NCBI GenBank assembly: GCA_902576785.1
Contig: CACGWC010000010.1
Coordinates: forward strand, 1-37,894
Source of the DNA: an uncultured Pelagibacteraceae bacterium
GTDB taxonomy: Bacteria; Pseudomonadota; Alphaproteobacteria; Pelagibacterales; Pelagibacteraceae
Reading direction: 5' to 3'
DNA: 37,894 bases
The notes beneath the pieces were generated by a model, which was not told the origin of the DNA, ran no database searches, and was given only the letters and a program-made list of their open reading frames with translations. Both the position numbers and the translations under genes were made by a program. This document shows positions 8,938 through 17,732 of this stretch, piece by piece; the first letter of the stretch is position 1; the number at the start of each line of letters is the position of its first letter.

Positions 8938-11112
8938 ATGGAGAATACATATCAAGACCTAATTACAGACATTCAGAGTAAAAACCCAAAAATCGGTGGA
9001 AAACTCGAAGGTGGAAAAAAATTCAAAATAAAGTCAGATTTTACCCCAGCTGGTGACCAGCCAGATGCAATTAAAAAGCTTGTCCAAGGAGCTAAAAAAA
9101 ATGAGTTTAATCAAGTATTATTAGGAGTAACTGGATCTGGAAAAACTTTTACAATGGCAAAAGTTATAGAAGCTACGAATAGACCAGCGTTAATATTGGC
9201 ACCAAATAAAACTTTGGCAGCTCAACTTTACGGTGAGATGAAAACTTTTTTTCCTGATAATGCTGTTGAATATTTTGTATCTTACTACGATTATTACACT
9301 CCAGAAGCTTACGTACCAAGATCAGATACTTACATCGAAAAAGAAGCTTCTATAAACGAGCAGATTGATAGAATGAGACACTCGGCAACAAGATCTCTTC
9401 TTGAAAGAGACGATGTTTTAATAGTTGCAAGTGTTTCTTGTATTTATGGTTTGGGATCAGTTGAAGCTTACAGCAAAATGACTTTAACTCTACAGAAAAA
9501 CTATGAATATAATAGAGAACAAATAATAAAATCTCTTGTTGCTCTTCAGTACAAGAGAAATGATCAAAATTTTTTTAGAGGAACATTTAGGGCAAGGGGA
9601 GAATATTTAGAAATATTTCCATCTCATTTAGAAGATAGAGCATGGAGACTAAGTTTATTTGGTGATAAACTCGAGAAGATTGAAGAATTTGATCCTTTGA
9701 CAGGAGATCAGGTTAGAGATCTTAGTCTAGTAAAAGTTTATGCTAATTCTCATTACATCACTCCTAAACCAACTGTAGAACAAGCAATCATAAAAATAAG
9801 AAAAGAATTAGAGGAGACTTTAAAAAAACATAAAGCAGAAAACAAGTTATTAGAGGCGCAAAGATTAGAAGAGAGAACTAAATTTGATTTAGAAATGATT
9901 GAGGCAACCGGATCTTGTGCAGGAATTGAGAATTACTCAAGATTTTTATCTGGTAGAAAACCAGGAGAGCCACCTCCTACCCTTTTTGAATATTTTCCTG
10001 ATAACACATTAGTTTTTGTTGATGAATCTCATGTTACAGTTCCTCAACTTAATGGGATGTTTAAGGGAGATAGATCTCGAAAAAGCACATTGGCTGAATA
10101 CGGTTTTAGATTGCCTTCTTGCATGGACAATAGACCTTTAAAATTTGAAGAGTGGGATTTGATGAGAACTCAAACTGTATTTGTTTCAGCAACTCCTGGC
10201 CCGTGGGAGTTAGAACAAACTAAAGGCAAGTTTATTGATCAGGTAATAAGACCTACAGGATTAATAGATCCACCAGTTGAGATTAGACCAGCAAAAAATC
10301 AAGTAGACGACCTTATGCATGAATGTAAAAAAGTAGTTGAAAATAATTATAGAGTTTTAGTCACAACACTTACAAAAAAAATGGCAGAGGATTTAACCGA
10401 GTATCTTCATGAAAATGGAATAAAAGTAAGATACCTTCATTCTGACATAGATACACTTGAGAGAATAGAGATTATGAGAGATCTTAGAATGGGTGTATTT
10501 GATGTTCTAGTTGGAATAAATCTATTAAGAGAAGGTTTAGACATTCCAGAATGTGCATTAGTTGGAATACTAGATGCTGATAAAGAAGGATTTTTGCGAT
10601 CAGAAACTTCACTAATTCAAACAATAGGAAGAGCCGCAAGAAATGTAGATGGAAAAGTTATTCTCTATGCCGATAAGGAAACAAAAAGTATAAAGAAAGC
10701 AATTAAAGAAACTGAGAGAAGAAGAAAGATTCAATTAGAGTACAATAAGAAAAATAAAATCGATGCTAAATCTGTAAAAAAAGAAATAAGTGATATTTTA
10801 GAAAGTGTTTACGAGAAAGATTACGTCAAAATAAGCGAAGGTTCCAATATTGGCGGTAACCTTAAAAAACATTTAAAAGGATTAGACAAAAAGATGAAGG
10901 AAGCTGCATCTAATCTAGAATTTGAAGAAGCTGCTAAAATTAGAGATGAAATGAGAAAACTTCAAAGTACTGAATTAGAAATTACTTTAAACCCCAAAAT
11001 TAGACAGTACGATGTTAAAAATAAAATTTATCCTAAAGGTAGATCAACACTAGGTATGCCAGGAACAAGAGTTACAAAAAAAAGAGATAAAAAATGGAAG
11101 CACGGAAGATAA
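8938..11112 (+). CDS. uvrB: Excinuclease ABC subunit B
   Basis: UvrB is the damage-verifying helicase of nucleotide excision repair; UvrA loads it and it recruits UvrC. The 724 residues include Walker A GVTGSGKT (63-70), the damage-probing beta-hairpin region [12 protein letters not shown], the DEAD-like Walker B FVDESH, helicase motif VI (QTIGRAARN) and a C-terminal UVR coiled coil ([21 protein letters not shown]) that docks to UvrC. A basic tail of about 50 residues follows the UVR motif. No LexA-type operator (GTTC-N7-GTTC) is visible in the 36-bp upstream gap, so SOS control is not supported. The next gene overlaps by 19 bp. Confidence 0.98.
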   Translation: MENTYQDLITDIQSKNPKIGGKLEGGKKFKIKSDFTPAGDQPDAIKKLVQGAKKNEFNQVLLGVTGSGKTFTMAKVIEATNRPALILAPNKTLAAQLYGEMKTFFPDNAVEYFVSYYDYYTPEAYVPRSDTYIEKEASINEQIDRMRHSATRSLLERDDVLIVASVSCIYGLGSVEAYSKMTLTLQKNYEYNREQIIKSLVALQYKRNDQNFFRGTFRARGEYLEIFPSHLEDRAWRLSLFGDKLEKIEEFDPLTGDQVRDLSLVKVYANSHYITPKPTVEQAIIKIRKELEETLKKHKAENKLLEAQRLEERTKFDLEMIEATGSCAGIENYSRFLSGRKPGEPPPTLFEYFPDNTLVFVDESHVTVPQLNGMFKGDRSRKSTLAEYGFRLPSCMDNRPLKFEEWDLMRTQTVFVSATPGPWELEQTKGKFIDQVIRPTGLIDPPVEIRPAKNQVDDLMHECKKVVENNYRVLVTTLTKKMAEDLTEYLHENGIKVRYLHSDIDTLERIEIMRDLRMGVFDVLVGINLLREGLDIPECALVGILDADKEGFLRSETSLIQTIGRAARNVDGKVILYADKETKSIKKAIKETERRRKIQLEYNKKNKIDAKSVKKEISDILESVYEKDYVKISEGSNIGGNLKKHLKGLDKKMKEAASNLEFEEAAKIRDEMRKLQSTELEITLNPKIRQYDVKNKIYPKGRSTLGMPGTRVTKKRDKKWKHGR

Positions 11113-11849
11113 TAATTACTGGAGCAGCAACTCGAATGGGAGCTGCGATAGCTAAAAAATTATCTGGGCCTAATATTGAAATTGTTATCCATTATAACAA
11201 ATCTAGATCAAAAGCAGAAAATCTTAAAAAAGATTTAAATAAAAGTGGTACAAAAATTTATTTGGTAAAAGCAGATTTGACTAAAGAAAACGAGATTGAG
11301 AAAATGTTAATGTTTTCAAAAACAAAATTGAAATATTTTGATTGTTTAATAAATAATGCTTCGTTATTTGAAAATGACAAGCTTGGAAATTTTACATCAA
11401 AAAGTTGGGATAGCCATTTAAAAGCAAATCTTAAAGCGCCAGCTTTATTATCACAAGGATTTGCGAAAAATATTAGAGGCAAAAACAATAATATTATTAA
11501 TATAATTGATCAAAGAGTATTCAAATTAACACCATATTTTTTTTCATATACATTGAGCAAAACTGGTCTTTACACCTTAACCAAGACTAGCGCCATGAGT
11601 CTTGCCCCAAATATTAGAGTGAATGGAATTGCTCCAGGTCCAACTATTAAAAATAAAAGACAGTCTGATAAACATTTTAAAAAACAATACATGGCAACAC
11701 CTCTTAAAAAACAGACGGATGTTCAAGAAATCTGCAATGCAGTTGACTTTTTTATCAAAAATAAATCTATTACTGGTCAAGTTTTAGCAATTGATAGTGG
11801 CCAAAACTTAAACTGGCAAACTCCAGACATAATGGGTGGTAAGGAATGA
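11094..11849 (+). CDS. Pteridine-reductase-like SDR (FolM/PTR1 type)
   Basis: This 251-residue short-chain reductase has TGAATRMG (9-16), [12 protein letters not shown] (33-44) and INNAS (86-90). The usual catalytic Ser position holds Asp139, followed by Tyr152 and Lys156. This Asp-13-Tyr-4-Lys spacing and the TGAxxRxG and HYxxS blocks match, as I remember them, Leishmania PTR1 (Asp181, Tyr194, Lys198) and E. coli FolM. The inferred role is NADPH-dependent reduction of dihydropterins (dihydromonapterin, possibly dihydrofolate). The pterin gene folB lies one gene downstream, which supports this. It overlaps uvrB by 19 bp and the next gene by 4 bp (ATGA). A generic SDR with another substrate remains possible. 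Confidence 0.72.
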   Translation: MEARKIIITGAATRMGAAIAKKLSGPNIEIVIHYNKSRSKAENLKKDLNKSGTKIYLVKADLTKENEIEKMLMFSKTKLKYFDCLINNASLFENDKLGNFTSKSWDSHLKANLKAPALLSQGFAKNIRGKNNNIINIIDQRVFKLTPYFFSYTLSKTGLYTLTKTSAMSLAPNIRVNGIAPGPTIKNKRQSDKHFKKQYMATPLKKQTDVQEICNAVDFFIKNKSITGQVLAIDSGQNLNWQTPDIMGGKE

Positions 11850-12856
11850 AAAAATTAATAATTACAATTTCAATATTTTTTACATTAATTTCTTTAGCAG
11901 AAGCTAGAGAATGTAAATCTGGAGATATAACGGGAGATGCATTTATTTATAGTGATGGAAAAAAAGTAACTGTAATAAAAGGAACTGATATTCCAAATCC
12001 AGAAAATAAAATCATAATGATCTATAATACAGGAGGGTGGAAAGTTGAAAAGAAATGGGGAGTGTGTAAAGATTTTCTTCCTAAACAATTAGGTCAAATA
12101 TCTGGAACTAAAATTAAAGGTAAAGAATTAGTTCTATTGCTCAATGGTAATCTCCATAAGGCAGGTGGAGATGATGGATATAAATGTGGCTGGAAATTTA
12201 AAGGGGCTTGGCACAAACCTTGGTATGACTGTGTAATTGCCGAATGGGCTATTCCAAAGAGGGTAAAGGTAAATAAAGATCTTATTGATAAACTAGTCTC
12301 TAAAGGAACACCACGAAATCAAATTTTTATGTCAGGTCTATCATGTGGAGGTATTGACACTCTTCGACACAAAGGTTTACACCCAAAAGATTTTAATGCC
12401 ACGATTTCTTTTATGCCTAATTGTTGGGATAGAAGACCTAATACACCTCTAAGAAAAATGGTAATAGACGAGATTAAAAGTTTTGAGAGAATAGATGCAT
12501 TAGTTTTTCACAGTCCTGTGGATGGTGAGGGAGATTGGCGAAGCAACAGCGAATGGATGAAGAAAGATTTAGGAAATATTCCTGGTATTAATTGGATTGA
12601 TACCCCTGGTCATACAGGAAAAGATATTGAAGTTAATGGTATGAAATGCAAAATTAAAGAAAAAATGAAAGGTGGATGGGAAGAGGCGTGGCCGGAAGGT
12701 AAAGAAAAACTTACAAGTGAAAAAAAATTTATAGCTCTTGACAAAAAGTTGAAGAAAGAAATGAAAAAGAAAGCAGCTGGTCATTATATGGTTTCATATC
12801 CTTGTTTTAAATATTACCACCCAAAAATTATTAATTTTATAGAATCCCGGATTTAA
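11846..12856 (+). CDS. Exported cysteine-rich protein with GxSxG motif, alpha/beta-hydrolase-like, function unknown
   Basis: I do not recognise this family. The 336-residue precursor has an N-terminal signal peptide (residues 1-20, basic start, hydrophobic core, probable cleavage after AEA), so the protein is probably periplasmic or secreted. The mature part has eight cysteines (23, 74, 114, 129, 167, 193, 268, 320), enough for four disulfides. A nucleophile-elbow-like motif GLSCGG has Ser166. Candidate acid residues are Asp226 and Asp230 in SPVDGEGDW, and His313 in AAGHYMVSYP could complete a triad in the order expected for an alpha/beta hydrolase. It is tightly packed between the pteridine-reductase-like gene (4-bp overlap) and folB (2-bp gap). 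An esterase, a polymer depolymerase, or a non-catalytic relative are all possible. Confidence 0.6.
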   Translation: MKKLIITISIFFTLISLAEARECKSGDITGDAFIYSDGKKVTVIKGTDIPNPENKIIMIYNTGGWKVEKKWGVCKDFLPKQLGQISGTKIKGKELVLLLNGNLHKAGGDDGYKCGWKFKGAWHKPWYDCVIAEWAIPKRVKVNKDLIDKLVSKGTPRNQIFMSGLSCGGIDTLRHKGLHPKDFNATISFMPNCWDRRPNTPLRKMVIDEIKSFERIDALVFHSPVDGEGDWRSNSEWMKKDLGNIPGINWIDTPGHTGKDIEVNGMKCKIKEKMKGGWEEAWPEGKEKLTSEKKFIALDKKLKKEMKKKAAGHYMVSYPCFKYYHPKIINFIESRI

Positions 12857-12858
12857 AG

Positions 12859-13284
12859 ATGAAAAAAAATAATCTTAAAATCGTTAAAATAGATAAAACA
12901 AAGAGCTTATTTAATTACGAAAAAAAAGTTTTAATAAAAGAATTAATACTGGGATTAAAACTTGGTTATTTTGATTTTGAAAAAGAAAAGCCTCAAAAAG
13001 TAAAATTTAATTTAGAAGTAAATTATCAAGATAAACAGCCATCGAATGATAAAGATATTAAATCGATAGTGAATTATGCTAAAATAGTAAAATTAATTAA
13101 AAAACTAGTAAAAAACAAACATTACAATTTTCTTGAAACATTGGCAGAAGATGTTTTTGATGAGCTATTCAAAGATAAAAGAATAGATAAAATTACTCTT
13201 CAAATCGAAAAATTAGAAATAATGAAAGATTGCAGCTCAGTTGGGATCCAAATTTCTAAAAAAAGAAGCCATGATCAGCTCTGA
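12859..13284 (+). CDS. folB: Dihydroneopterin aldolase
   Basis: FolB converts 7,8-dihydroneopterin to 6-hydroxymethyl-dihydropterin in folate synthesis and also epimerises it to dihydromonapterin. The FolB fold begins near residue 23 ([18 protein letters not shown]) and includes [30 protein letters not shown] and the C-terminal [16 protein letters not shown], whose lysine sits where the conserved FolB lysine is found. The usual Pro after that Lys is replaced by Leu. The 141 residues exceed the usual 120 or so because of a lysine-rich N-terminal extension; no better internal start is obvious. It lies 2 bp after the exported-protein gene and overlaps uvrC by 14 bp. Confidence 0.85.
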   Translation: MKKNNLKIVKIDKTKSLFNYEKKVLIKELILGLKLGYFDFEKEKPQKVKFNLEVNYQDKQPSNDKDIKSIVNYAKIVKLIKKLVKNKHYNFLETLAEDVFDELFKDKRIDKITLQIEKLEIMKDCSSVGIQISKKRSHDQL

Positions 13285-15106
13285 TATAGGTAAAGAAGTA
13301 ATTAAAAAAGAATTGCCCTTGGTTCCTAAGTTGCCAGGTGTTTATAGGATGCTAAATTCAAAAGGAGAAATTCTTTATGTAGGTAAAGCAAAAAACCTTC
13401 CAAACAGACTTAAAAGTTATGTATCAGAGAAAAGTCATATCATTAGGACTGAGAGAATGCTCTCTCAAACAAAAAGACTCGAAATTACTACTACTTCAAA
13501 TGAAAGTGAGGCTTTACTTTTAGAGGCAAATTTAATTAAAAAGTTTAAACCAAAATTTAATATTTTACTAAGAGATGACAAATCCTTTCCTTTTATTTTT
13601 ATAGGCAACAAAGATAAATGGCCACAAATCAAAAGGCACAGAGGAAAAAAAGGCAAAGAAGGATTTTATTTTGGACCATTTGCATCAGCTGGATCTGCAA
13701 ATTGGACTATAAAAATGATCCAAAAAATATTTCATCTCAGAATTTGCGATGATACTGTTTTCAAAAACAGAGAGAGACCCTGCATACTTTATCAAATTAA
13801 AAGATGCTCAGGACCTTGCGTTGGTTACGTAACTGAGAGTGATTATAAACAAACTGTTGATGATGCAATTGAGTTTGTGTCAGGCAAATCTAGAAAAATT
13901 CAGAAAAGCTTATCTAATCAAATGGAAAAGGCTAGTGAGGATTTAGACTTTGAAAAAGCAGCAATATTAAGAGATCGAATTAAATCATTAAATATTATCC
14001 AATCTTCTCAAAGAATTAATGAAGCAAATTTAGTCGAAGCAGATGTTATTGCAGGATATAAAGAGTCTGGAAAAACTTGTATTCAAGTTTTTTTTTATAG
14101 ATCAAAACAAAATTGGGGTAATCAAGCTTTTTTTCCAAAGCATGATCCAGAAGAAAATCTAAGTGATATCATTAATTCTTTTGTCTCTCAATTTTATGAA
14201 AATAAAAGTGTGCCATCTTCAATAATTTTATCAAATGAAATTAAAGAGAAGGAATTAATTGAAAAAACTCTTACACAAAAAGAAGGTAAACAAATCACAA
14301 TTACTGTTGCAAAAAAAGGGATGAAACTAAAAGTTATAAATCAAGCAATAAGTAATGCAAAAGATAGTTTGAATAGAAAACTTTACGAGAGTCAGAATAA
14401 TAGAGATCTTTTCGATGCAGTATCAAAAAAATTCAATCTTGAAACTAATATTAATTTAGTTGAGGTTTATGATAATAGCCATATTCAAGGCACAAATAGT
14501 GTAGGCGCTTTAATTACTTATGGTGATGAAGGGTTCGTTAAAAAAAGGTATAGAAAATTTAATATAAAAATTCAAAAAAATGCCCAAGATGATTATGGAA
14601 TGATGAAAGAAGTTCTTAACAGAAGATTCAAAAGAGCAGTTCAAGAGAAAGATAATTATTTAACTTTCCCTGATTTAGTTTTAATTGATGGAGGGAAAGG
14701 TCAATATTCTGTTGCCAGAGAAGCGATGAATGAGCTTGGTTTACATGAAATTCCGATTGTAGCAATAGCAAAGGGTAAAATGAGAAATAGTGGAAATGAA
14801 ACATTTTTTCATAATGGAAGAGAGTTCAAGTTTGAGAAAAATGATCCAACCTTATTCTTTTTACAAAGACTGAGAGATGAATCCCATCGATTTGCAATTA
14901 GTGCTCATAGAGCAAAAAGAAAAAAGGGCATAAGCAAATCATTATTAGATCAAATTGATGGTATTGGATCTATCAGAAAAAGGGCATTATTAAATCATTT
15001 TGGTTCAGCCAGAGCTGTAGAATCAGCTAGTTTAGATGAAATAAAATCAGTTGATGGAGTTGAGGAAAAAGTTGCAAAAAAAATATATAACTTCTTTCAC
15101 GAATGA
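13271..15106 (+). CDS. uvrC: Excinuclease ABC subunit C
   Basis: UvrC makes the two incisions of nucleotide excision repair. Domains in order are the GIY-YIG nuclease (LPGVYRM ... [14 protein letters not shown]) for the 3' cut, a cysteine-containing region ([17 protein letters not shown]), a UVR domain that binds UvrB ([17 protein letters not shown]), an RNase-H-like domain for the 5' cut ([22 protein letters not shown]), and a C-terminal double helix-hairpin-helix ([18 protein letters not shown]). I chose the ATG at 13271 (611 residues) over an in-frame TTG at 13241, because the family normally begins shortly before the LPGVY motif and the overlap with folB is then only 14 bp. pgsA follows with an ATGA overlap. 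Confidence 0.96.
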   Translation: MISSDIGKEVIKKELPLVPKLPGVYRMLNSKGEILYVGKAKNLPNRLKSYVSEKSHIIRTERMLSQTKRLEITTTSNESEALLLEANLIKKFKPKFNILLRDDKSFPFIFIGNKDKWPQIKRHRGKKGKEGFYFGPFASAGSANWTIKMIQKIFHLRICDDTVFKNRERPCILYQIKRCSGPCVGYVTESDYKQTVDDAIEFVSGKSRKIQKSLSNQMEKASEDLDFEKAAILRDRIKSLNIIQSSQRINEANLVEADVIAGYKESGKTCIQVFFYRSKQNWGNQAFFPKHDPEENLSDIINSFVSQFYENKSVPSSIILSNEIKEKELIEKTLTQKEGKQITITVAKKGMKLKVINQAISNAKDSLNRKLYESQNNRDLFDAVSKKFNLETNINLVEVYDNSHIQGTNSVGALITYGDEGFVKKRYRKFNIKIQKNAQDDYGMMKEVLNRRFKRAVQEKDNYLTFPDLVLIDGGKGQYSVAREAMNELGLHEIPIVAIAKGKMRNSGNETFFHNGREFKFEKNDPTLFFLQRLRDESHRFAISAHRAKRKKGISKSLLDQIDGIGSIRKRALLNHFGSARAVESASLDEIKSVDGVEEKVAKKIYNFFHE

Positions 15107-15687
15107 AATTTAAAATACCTAATTATTTAACAATTGGACGAATAATAATTGTTCCAATATTTGTTTTTACATTCTACCTTCCTGGATTTTATGGAGACGT
15201 TATACCATTTGCTCTTTTTTTAATTGCCTCATTTACAGATTTTTTAGATGGCCTTTTAGCGAGGATGTTTAAAGAAGAGTCTAAACTTGGTGAACTTTTA
15301 GATCCTATTGCAGATAAAATTATTGTAGCGACTGCGTTAATTTTATTAGTTATGGACCAAACAATTAAAAATTACGAAGTTATTGCAGCTATTATAATTC
15401 TTACAAGGGAAATATTAATTTCAGGTTTAAGAGAATTTCTAGCAAAAGGAAAGATAAAGCTTCCAGTTTCTAATTTAGCAAAACTTAAAACATTCTTGCA
15501 GATGTTTTCGATAGCAATACTTTTGACTGGGGAAACAGGAAATAAATTAATAAATTTTCAAGATTATAATGCTCAAACAATTGGTATTATTATTTTGTGG
15601 CTATCTGCGTTTTTAACACTTTATACTGGATATGATTATCTTAGAAAAGGAATAGACCATGCAATATCTGAAGATAATAAGGATTAG
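15103..15687 (+). CDS. pgsA: CDP-diacylglycerol--glycerol-3-phosphate 3-phosphatidyltransferase
   Basis: PgsA makes phosphatidylglycerol phosphate, the first committed step to phosphatidylglycerol and cardiolipin in the inner membrane. The 194-residue protein has the complete CDP-alcohol phosphotransferase signature DG-x2-AR-x8-G-x3-D-x3-D in the segment running from DGLLARMF to LLDPIADK (about residues 49-71). Several hydrophobic helices surround it, and the N terminus [14 protein letters not shown] is typical. It overlaps uvrC by 4 bp (ATGA). Adjacency of uvrC and pgsA is common in proteobacteria. The TAG stop shares bases with the convergent ilvE stop. Confidence 0.95.
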   Translation: MKFKIPNYLTIGRIIIVPIFVFTFYLPGFYGDVIPFALFLIASFTDFLDGLLARMFKEESKLGELLDPIADKIIVATALILLVMDQTIKNYEVIAAIIILTREILISGLREFLAKGKIKLPVSNLAKLKTFLQMFSIAILLTGETGNKLINFQDYNAQTIGIIILWLSAFLTLYTGYDYLRKGIDHAISEDNKD

Positions 15688-16565
15688 GCAGCTTTTTTTT
15701 GTCTAACTAACTGATCAAAGCTTTTTGATAATCCTAATATAACATCACAAATTTTGTATTTATGATCTGCTATGCTTGCAACAGGTGTTATTTCAGCTGC
15801 AGTACCGGTTAAGAAACATCCTTCAAAATTACCTAGTTCATCTGGAGAAATTTTTCTTTCATGAACTTTAATATTTTTTGATTTGGCTAATTCAATTACA
15901 GCTTGTCTTGTAATACCATTTAAAAAAGAATCTGGTGTTGGTGTATGTAATTCATTATTTTTATCTTTAAAAAAAATGTTTGCACTTGTTCCTTCTGCAA
16001 CATTACCTTCAAAATCTAACATTAATGATTCAGAATACCCTTGTTGTTCAGCTTCGTGTTTTGAAAGAGTACAAATCATATATAATCCAGCTGCTTTTGC
16101 ATCCCAAGGAATAGTATTTGGAGCCGGTCTTCGCCATTTAGAAATATTTAATCTTATTCCTTCAGCTTTTAATTTTGGATCAAAATATGCAGGCCATTCC
16201 CACGTAGCTATTGCTACATTAATTGTATTTTTCTGTGCAGACACACCCATCATCTCACTTCCTCTCCAAGCAAATGGTCTTACATATCCATTTTGAATAT
16301 TTTGAACCGCCACTATTTTTTTAGAAGCTTCATTTATTTCATCTTTTGTATAAGGAATATTAATGTCTAATCTTTTTGCAGAATAAAATAATCTATCTGT
16401 GTGCTCTTCTAACTTAAATATTTCTCCGTCATATACTCTTTCACCTTCAAAAACTAAACTTGCATAATGAAGTCCATGACTGATTACATGGCATTTTGCA
16501 TCTTGCCATTCAACAAGCTCATTATTATACCAAATTTTTCCTGATCGTTTATCGAAAGGTATCAT
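15684..16565 (-). CDS. ilvE: Branched-chain amino acid aminotransferase
   Basis: This class IV PLP aminotransferase carries out the last step of valine, leucine and isoleucine synthesis and the first step of their breakdown. In the 293 residues the PLP lysine is Lys157 in WDAKAAGLYMICTLSKHEA, followed by the cofactor glutamate Glu191 in GNVAEGTSANIFF and the GITRQAVIELA helix. All expected residues are present. It starts 59 bp from the divergent petP gene, and a perfect TTGACA lies upstream on its strand. Its 3' end overlaps pgsA by 4 bp. The neighbourhood of an ilvE-like gene and petP/petR-type regulators is one I associate with alphaproteobacteria. Confidence 0.93.
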   Translation of the reverse strand: MIPFDKRSGKIWYNNELVEWQDAKCHVISHGLHYASLVFEGERVYDGEIFKLEEHTDRLFYSAKRLDINIPYTKDEINEASKKIVAVQNIQNGYVRPFAWRGSEMMGVSAQKNTINVAIATWEWPAYFDPKLKAEGIRLNISKWRRPAPNTIPWDAKAAGLYMICTLSKHEAEQQGYSESLMLDFEGNVAEGTSANIFFKDKNNELHTPTPDSFLNGITRQAVIELAKSKNIKVHERKISPDELGNFEGCFLTGTAAEITPVASIADHKYKICDVILGLSKSFDQLVRQKKAA

Positions 16566-16574
16566 TATTTAAAT

Positions 16575-16603
16575 TTATAAAAAAATATAATTGTATATAT
16601 AAT
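16575..16603 (+). promoter_or_regulatory. Candidate promoter of petP-petR-kinase operon
   Basis: A perfect TATAAT at 16598-16603 is preceded, 17 nt upstream, by TTATAA (16575-16580, four of six -35 consensus bases). Transcription would start near 16610, about 15 nt before the petP ATG. The surrounding DNA is almost pure A+T, so chance matches are a concern. Confidence 0.38.
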
Positions 16604-16610
16604 ATGTCAA
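16582..16610 (-). promoter_or_regulatory. Candidate sigma70-type promoter of ilvE
   Basis: On the minus strand a perfect TTGACA (16610-16605) is followed after 17 nt by TATTTT (16587-16582, four of six consensus bases). The inferred start near 16576 would give a leader of about 11 nt before the ilvE ATG at 16565. It overlaps the opposing petP promoter candidate, so the two could interfere. Confidence 0.45.
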
Positions 16611-16624
16611 TATAACTTACCAAT

Positions 16625-17068
16625 ATGAAAAAACTTTTATATTTAAAAGATGATGATCTCAAACAATATATTGAAAAAATATTTCTTGGCTACAGAGAGA
16701 CAGTCTCAGATGCTAGAAATGTGTTGAATAAATACTCCATAGGTGTCGCACATAACAAGGTTATTCATCTAATTTCATTATATGAGGGTATTACGATATC
16801 AGAACTTTTAAGAAAATTGAAAGTTACAAAGCAAAGTTTGAATAGAGTTTTGAAAGATTTAATAAATTTAAAAGCTATAAAATATGAAAAAGACCAAGTA
16901 GATACCAGAATAAAACATGTCTTCTTAACGGAGGAAGGAGAAAAATTATTTAACGAAATTTTCTCAGCTCAAAAGAAAAGAATTTACCAAGCATTCTCTG
17001 CATCAAAGGCAAATGAGGTTGTTAGTTTTGATAATGTTTTAAAAAAAATAATTAATGGAAAAATTTAA
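16625..17068 (+). CDS. petP: MarR-family regulator of the PetP type
   Basis: This is a 147-residue winged-helix regulator. The YRETVSDARNVLNKYSIGVAHNKVIHLIS segment, the recognition region VTKQSLNRVLKDLI (about 75-88) and the DTRIKHVFLTEEG wing closely resemble Rhodobacter PetP, which is co-encoded with response regulator PetR and needed for cytochrome bc1 expression in that genus. The same order, petP then petR, is seen here with a 14-bp overlap, and petABC lies about 9 kb downstream in this window. The family match is by recall; control of petABC in this organism is inference. Transcription is probably from the 59-bp divergent gap shared with ilvE. Confidence 0.82.
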   Translation: MKKLLYLKDDDLKQYIEKIFLGYRETVSDARNVLNKYSIGVAHNKVIHLISLYEGITISELLRKLKVTKQSLNRVLKDLINLKAIKYEKDQVDTRIKHVFLTEEGEKLFNEIFSAQKKRIYQAFSASKANEVVSFDNVLKKIINGKI

Positions 17069-17732
17069 AGCACATATTTTAGTTGTAGATGACGATGATG
17101 GTATAAGAGAATTAGTTAAGGAATATCTTTCTCAAAATAATTATCTCGTAACTAGCTCAAATAGCGCCGAAGATGCTCTTGAAAAAGTTAAAGTTATAAA
17201 ATTTGATTTAATAGTGCTTGATATAATGATGCCAGGCAAAAGTGGTTTAGAATTTACAAAAGAAAATAAAGACAAAATTTCAACCCCAATAATTCTTTTA
17301 ACAGCGAAAGGTGAAGCCTCGGAAAGAATAGAGGGTTTAGATATTGGTGCAGACGATTACCTTCCAAAACCTTTTGAGCCAAAAGAGTTAATACTTAGAA
17401 TTAATAACATCTTAAAAAAAACAAAATATAGAAATACAAAAAGAAAATTTAAATTTGGTAAAATTGAAATTGATCTTAATAAGCAATTTATTTTGAAAAA
17501 TGACAAATCTATAAAAATCAATAATACAGAAAAAATAATTTTAGATAAAATGGTTAATTCCCCTGGAAAAATATTTAAAAGAGAGGAAATTGGAAATCTT
17601 ATAAAAATTGATAAAGAAAGATCAGTAGATGTAATAATTACAAGACTTAGGAAGAAAATTGAAGAAAATCCAAAAAGCCCAAATTATTTACAAACAATAA
17701 GAGGTGAAGGTTATGTTTTATGGATTGAGTAA
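17055..17732 (+). CDS. petR: OmpR-family response regulator of the PetR type
   Basis: This 225-residue response regulator has an N-terminal receiver domain with acidic Asp12/Asp13, phospho-acceptor Asp56 in LIVLDIMMPGKSG, Thr83 and Lys105 (LPKPF). A C-terminal OmpR/PhoB winged-helix domain (about 132-225) ends with the typical RLRKKIEENP and TIRGEGYVL motifs. The receiver, especially LLTAKGEASERIEGLDIGAD, fits the PetR group. It starts inside petP (14-bp overlap) and its end overlaps the histidine kinase gene, so the three are one operon. OmpR is the alternative name often given to this gene in SAR11 genomes. Confidence 0.88.
   Translation: MEKFKAHILVVDDDDGIRELVKEYLSQNNYLVTSSNSAEDALEKVKVIKFDLIVLDIMMPGKSGLEFTKENKDKISTPIILLTAKGEASERIEGLDIGADDYLPKPFEPKELILRINNILKKTKYRNTKRKFKFGKIEIDLNKQFILKNDKSIKINNTEKIILDKMVNSPGKIFKREEIGNLIKIDKERSVDVIITRLRKKIEENPKSPNYLQTIRGEGYVLWIE
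17701..17707 (+). promoter_or_regulatory. Ribosome binding site of the histidine kinase, within petR
   Basis: GAGGTGA ends 5 nt before the ATG at 17713. A strong Shine-Dalgarno match is unusual in this window and favours that ATG over the in-frame GTG at 17704, which would sit inside this element. Confidence 0.55.

Noticed and set aside
13241..13270. TTG at 13241 as an upstream start for uvrC.
   Set aside because: It would add ten residues not expected in the family and enlarge the overlap with folB; the ATG at 13271 fits better.
17704..17712. GTG at 17704 as the start of the histidine kinase.
   Set aside because: It lies within the GAGGTGA ribosome binding site that is correctly spaced for the ATG at 17713.
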